Below, piece by piece: positions 60,903 to 64,000 of a stretch of DNA of 64,000 bases (its first letter is position 1; each line of letters begins with the position of its first letter). Origin of the DNA: Flavobacterium ginsenosidimutans (GTDB lineage Bacteria > Bacteroidota > Bacteroidia > Flavobacteriales > Flavobacteriaceae); contig NZ_QJRJ01000077.1 of NCBI RefSeq assembly GCF_003254625.1, forward strand, positions 1 through 64,000. Direction: 5' to 3'. The notes under the pieces are model-generated. The model was not told where the DNA came from and searched no databases. It was given only the letters and a program-made list of their open reading frames with translations. Made by a program: the position numbers and the translations under genes.

Positions 60903-61907
60903 TTATTCAGCCGCCATAAATTCCTCTGCTTTTTCTACCATATCAAGGCTTCCGCAGAAAAAAGGAACTCTTTGATGCAGTTCGGTTGGCTGAATTTCCA
61001 TGATTCTATTGAACCCGTCTGTAGCTTTTCCTCCCGCCTGTTCTGCAATAAAGGCCATTGGATTACATTCGTACAACAAACGTAATTTCCCTTTTGGCGC
61101 TTTTGAACTTGTTGGATAAATATAAATTCCGCCTTTAATCATATTTCGATGAAAATCGGCTACCAGACTTCCGATATATCGAGAAGTATACGGTCTGTCT
61201 TCTTCCTCCTTCTGGCAGTATTTAATGTAATTTTTTACGCCTTGCGGAAAATGAACATAATTTCCTTCGTTTACCGAATAGATATTTCCGATTTTTGGAA
61301 ATTTCATATTCGGGTGTGAAAGGTAAAATGTACCAATCGCCGGATTTAACGTAAAACCATTTACACCATATCCAGTGGTATAAACAAGCATTGTCGAAGT
61401 TCCATAAATTACATAGCCTGCTGCAACTTGATTGATTCCCGGTTGTAAAAAATCCTCGCTAGTTACCGGAGTTCCTATGGGTGTAATTCTTCTGAAAACA
61501 GAAAAAATAGTTCCAACAGAAACATTAACATCAATGTTTGAAGATCCGTCAAGCGGATCCATTAAGATCACGTACTTATTATTATGACAGTTGTCGCTCC
61601 CCTGAACTGTAATAAAATCGTCGTTTTCTTCAGAAGCAATACCACAGACAATCTCACGGTTTATTAACGTCTGGATAAATACTTCGTTTGCATAGACATC
61701 TAATTTTTGCTGATCTTCTCCTTGAATATTCTGTTCGCCCGCGGCGCCAATAATATCCACTAAACCTGCTTGATTAACTTTATGATTGACAACCTTGGCT
61801 GCCAAACGAATAGAGTTGATAATTCGCGAGAGTTCTCCCGACGAATACTGAAATGCTTTTTGGTTCTCAATAATAAACTCTCCCAGTGTTTTATTGCGTT
61901 CTTCCAT
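60903..61907 (-). CDS. fbp: Fructose-1,6-bisphosphatase, class 1
   Basis: A 334-residue gluconeogenic phosphatase. The metal site [21 protein letters not shown] is near 112-132, EENDDF near 90 supplies further ligands, and [25 protein letters not shown] near 255 is the substrate region. The full length and motifs match class 1 FBPase. Single gene, divergent from the acetyltransferase at 62079. Confidence 0.96.
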   Translation of the reverse strand: MEERNKTLGEFIIENQKAFQYSSGELSRIINSIRLAAKVVNHKVNQAGLVDIIGAAGEQNIQGEDQQKLDVYANEVFIQTLINREIVCGIASEENDDFITVQGSDNCHNNKYVILMDPLDGSSNIDVNVSVGTIFSVFRRITPIGTPVTSEDFLQPGINQVAAGYVIYGTSTMLVYTTGYGVNGFTLNPAIGTFYLSHPNMKFPKIGNIYSVNEGNYVHFPQGVKNYIKYCQKEEEDRPYTSRYIGSLVADFHRNMIKGGIYIYPTSSKAPKGKLRLLYECNPMAFIAEQAGGKATDGFNRIMEIQPTELHQRVPFFCGSLDMVEKAEEFMAAE

Positions 61908-61978
61908 TGCTAAATCGTTATAGTTTTATTTTTAAGTCACAAATATCGTCTATTTTGTGAGAATGATTTAAAAATTAT

Positions 61979-62007
61979 TTTGTTAGTTTGTTACTATTGT
62001 ATATTTG
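61979..62007 (+). promoter_or_regulatory. Promoter upstream of the acetyltransferase gene
   Basis: TTTG (61979-61982), 17-base spacer, TATATTTG (62000-62007). One of the best consensus matches in the window. Transcription would start near 62013, just before the hairpin at 62020-62049. Confidence 0.72.
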
Positions 62008-62019
62008 CTAATAATCTTC

Positions 62020-62049
62020 AAAAAGCAACCTTTAAAACGTTGCTTTTTT
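62020..62049. terminator. Orphan terminator hairpin in the acetyltransferase leader
   Basis: AAAAAGCAAC (62020-62029) and GTTGCTTTTT (62039-62048) with six T. The flanking genes are divergent, so no annotated transcript ends here. It would stop transcripts from the promoter at 61979-62007 after about 35-40 bases unless read through. Confidence 0.7.
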
Positions 62050-62078
62050 AGATAATAAATACTTAAAAATACGAATAC

Positions 62079-62567
62079 ATGAATATTAGAAAAGGAAATC
62101 CTGAAGACATGAAATCGGTGCTGGGGCTTATTCAGGAGCTGGCTATATTCGAAAAAGAACCTGAAGCAGTCGTTATTACGGAGGAAGATTTAGTGCGGGA
62201 CGGTTTTGGCGAAAAACCATTATTTCACGTTTTTGTGGCAGAGATTGAAAACGAAGAAAAACAAAAAGAAATTGTTGGAATAGCTTTGTACTATTACCGC
62301 TATTCTACTTGGAAAGGAAAGACAATTCATCTTGAAGATTTAATTGTAAAAGAAAAGATGCGTGGGACAGGTTTGGGCTCTGCACTTTATGCTGAAATCA
62401 TGAAACAAGGTAAAAAAGACAATGTTAGAAGAGTGGAATGGAATGTTTTGGCATGGAATACTCCGGCAGTAAATTTCTATAAGAATTCTGGCGCAAGAAT
62501 TCTGGAAGACTGGCAAGTTGTTCAAATGGATGAAACAGGACTTAATTCGTTCTTAGAAAAATTATAA
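62079..62567 (+). CDS. GNAT N-acetyltransferase, spermidine/thialysine acetyltransferase-like
   Basis: A 162-residue acetyltransferase. IRKGNPEDMKSVLGLIQELAIFEKEPEAVVITE at the N-terminus, YYYRYSTWKGKTIHLEDLIV and the acetyl-CoA motif RGTGLGSALYAEI (about 107-119), then WNVLAWNTPAVNFYKNSGA, match the SSAT2/thialysine group of small acetyltransferases. The substrate is probably a diamine or lysine analogue. Its leader carries a promoter and a terminator-like hairpin (62020-62049). Confidence 0.88.
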   Translation: MNIRKGNPEDMKSVLGLIQELAIFEKEPEAVVITEEDLVRDGFGEKPLFHVFVAEIENEEKQKEIVGIALYYYRYSTWKGKTIHLEDLIVKEKMRGTGLGSALYAEIMKQGKKDNVRRVEWNVLAWNTPAVNFYKNSGARILEDWQVVQMDETGLNSFLEKL

Positions 62568-62579
62568 AAATATAGTTTT

Positions 62580-62670
62580 GCTACTCCCGATAGTTATTGG
62601 GAGTGACAAAAAATCAAAAAATACTAGATTTCCTCAAATCTAAAATCTAAAATCTAAAAAATCTAAAATT
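62580..62670. repeat. Short repeats before the aspartate kinase gene
   Basis: CTCCCGATAGTTATTGGGAG is a hairpin (about 62585-62604), followed by four near-tandem AATCTAAA units immediately before the ATG at 62675. The tandem may have grown by slippage. No consensus promoter is visible. Confidence 0.55.
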
Positions 62671-62674
62671 AAAA

Positions 62675-63934
62675 ATGAGAGTATTTAAATTTGGTGGTGC
62701 GTCGGTGAAAGATGCAGATGGAATTAAAAACGTATACGACGTTTTACAAAAAGTAGGTTATGAAGACGTAATTCTTGTGGTTTCGGCTATGGGAAAAACA
62801 ACAAATGCTCTTGAAGTTGTAATCAAGAATTACTTTGAAAAATCGACAGAATTAAATTCTTCCGTTCAGGAAATTAAAAAATATCACAATCAAATCTTAT
62901 TGGATTTGTTTGAAGACGAAAATCATGAAGTTTTTGCAGCTGTAAATGCACAATTTACTGAATTGGAATACTTTTTAGCTCATAATAAATCTCCAAATTA
63001 CAACTTCGTTTACGATCAAGTTGTAAGTTTTGGAGAGTTGATTTCGACTAATATTTTAAGTCATTTTATGAATTTCATGGGAATTCAAACGCAATGGCTT
63101 GATGTTCGTAACTTCATTAAAACGAATGCAAATTACAGAGATGCAGAAGTTGATTGGGAAACGACTCAACAAAATATCAGTAAAAATGTTCCGAGAAAAC
63201 AGCTAAATATCACACAAGGATTTTTAGGTGCTGACGAAAATAACTTTACCACAACTTTAGGCCGTGAAGGTTCTGATTATACTGCAGGAATTTTTGCTTA
63301 TTGCTTAAATGCTGAAAGTGTAACGATCTGGAAAGACGTTCCTGGAGTTATGAATGCCGATCCGCGTTATTTTGAAAATGCAAGTTTGTTAAACCAAATT
63401 TCATATCGTGAAGCGATCGAATTAGCATTTTACGGTGCAACTGTTATTCACCCAAAAACATTACAGCCTTTACAGAAAAAAGAAATTCCTTTATATGTAA
63501 AATCATTCGTGAATCCTTTGTTGAAAGGAACTTGCGTTTCTAAAGGTGTTGATTTAGAACCACAATATCCATGTTTTATCGTAAAAAGAGAACAGCTTTT
63601 AATCTCTCTTTCTTCAATTGATTTCTCTTTCATTATGGAAGAAAACATCAGTGAGATTTTCGGATTATTCCACGAATTTAAAATCAAAGTAAACTTGATT
63701 CAGAACTCTGCAATTAGTTTTTCTGTTTGCGTGGAAGATAAATTTGGAAATTTCTCAGAATTGAATGCGATTCTTTCTAAAAAATTCAAAGTAGAATACA
63801 GCGAAAATGTAACTTTATATACAATCCGTCACTTTACAGAAGAAGCTGCTCAGACAGTTGAAGCTAATAAAGAAGTTTTATTGAAACAAGTTAGCCGTGA
63901 AACCATGCAGATTGTAACTAAAGAATTAAATTAA
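62675..63934 (+). CDS. lysC: Aspartate kinase
   Basis: A 419-residue monofunctional aspartokinase, first step of the Lys/Met/Thr/DAP pathway. The nucleotide-binding motif is KFGGASVKDADG (Ala in place of the common Thr). VVSFGELISTNIL, TTTLGREGSDYTAGIFAY and WKDVPGVMNADPR are the other active-site segments. The C-terminal ~120 residues form the regulatory ACT pair. No homoserine dehydrogenase is fused. A terminator follows at 63967-64000. Confidence 0.93.
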   Translation: MRVFKFGGASVKDADGIKNVYDVLQKVGYEDVILVVSAMGKTTNALEVVIKNYFEKSTELNSSVQEIKKYHNQILLDLFEDENHEVFAAVNAQFTELEYFLAHNKSPNYNFVYDQVVSFGELISTNILSHFMNFMGIQTQWLDVRNFIKTNANYRDAEVDWETTQQNISKNVPRKQLNITQGFLGADENNFTTTLGREGSDYTAGIFAYCLNAESVTIWKDVPGVMNADPRYFENASLLNQISYREAIELAFYGATVIHPKTLQPLQKKEIPLYVKSFVNPLLKGTCVSKGVDLEPQYPCFIVKREQLLISLSSIDFSFIMEENISEIFGLFHEFKIKVNLIQNSAISFSVCVEDKFGNFSELNAILSKKFKVEYSENVTLYTIRHFTEEAAQTVEANKEVLLKQVSRETMQIVTKELN

Positions 63935-63966
63935 TTTTCTAAGCGTTAATTATTTCAATTCATTAT

Positions 63967-64000
63967 AAAAGGTTTCATCTTAATTGATGGAGCCTTTTTT
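63967..64000 (+). terminator. Aspartate kinase terminator
   Basis: AAAGGTTTCATC and GATGGAGCCTTT pair over 12 positions with two G-U pairs, followed by a T-run that reaches the end of the window. Confidence 0.8.

Noticed and set aside
1-64000. CRISPR arrays, tRNA genes, insertion sequences, phage genes
   Set aside because: No regularly spaced repeats, tRNA-like TpsiC sequence, transposase or integrase frame was seen on either strand.

Overview
The window is a stretch of low-GC chromosomal DNA from a Flavobacterium-like member of the Bacteroidota. The evidence is the promoter style (TAnnTTTG at -7 with TTTG/TTG at -33, little Shine-Dalgarno), the gene content (ExbB-ExbD-ExbD-TonB operon, DUF3857 transglutaminase-like proteins, bifunctional DAHP synthase/chorismate mutase, YkgJ and DUF3109 cysteine-cluster proteins) and the dispersed intergenic hairpins. 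It reads as core chromosome: I see no insertion sequence, phage, CRISPR array or tRNA gene.

Layout. Bases 1-48 are the 5' end of a 16S rRNA gene leaving the window on the minus strand, driven by three tandem promoters (216-491). Then come a LolE-type permease, a YkgJ protein, a methyltransferase/DinB-like pair and queE (0.9-4.9 kb). An energy-transduction operon with exbB, two exbD, tonB, a small membrane protein, a PstS-like lipoprotein and a TPR protein fills 4.9-10.7 kb. A HerA-like ATPase, kmo, an acetyltransferase, a DUF1254 lipoprotein, an AraC regulator, two serine hydrolases, a penicillin-acylase relative, an AsmA-like protein and an unrecognised 598-residue protein lie between 11 and 27.5 kb. 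The stretch from 27.6 to 33.8 kb holds an apparently frameshifted two-domain secreted protein, a glycine-zipper lipoprotein, kynU, queA, aroA and a MazG-like gene. Three tandem DUF3857 paralogues, dtd, rsgA and a 1023-residue VIT/vWA mosaic protein follow (33.8-44.6 kb). The aromatic amino-acid operon (pheA, aminotransferase, tyrA, DAHP synthase/chorismate mutase) runs 44.8-49.0 kb on the minus strand. The rest carries nrdA/nrdB, a DUF3109 protein, MarC, a short flavoprotein, a C-terminal processing protease operon with dCMP deaminase and a HupE-like protein, TerB, fbp, an acetyltransferase and aspartate kinase.

The strongest regulatory find is directly upstream of pheA. A 26-codon leader peptide with six Phe and two Tyr codons (49067-49147) is followed by alternative RNA pairings, one a perfect 10-bp antiterminator and the other a 9-bp terminator with GCAA loop and U-run ending six bases before pheA. 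This is a textbook-type transcription attenuator, preceded by a flavobacterial promoter at the right distance. It would put the whole aromatic operon under Phe/Tyr-tRNA control.

Other points of note are triplicated rRNA promoters, a VIT/vWA protein that carries a piece of the TonB periplasmic linker plus a SusC-plug-like motif, two DUF3857 proteins whose transglutaminase Cys and His are replaced, a three-stem structured spacer ahead of nrdA, an orphan promoter-terminator unit in the leader of the acetyltransferase at 62079, and several families of dispersed inverted repeats, including five copies of one terminator hairpin.
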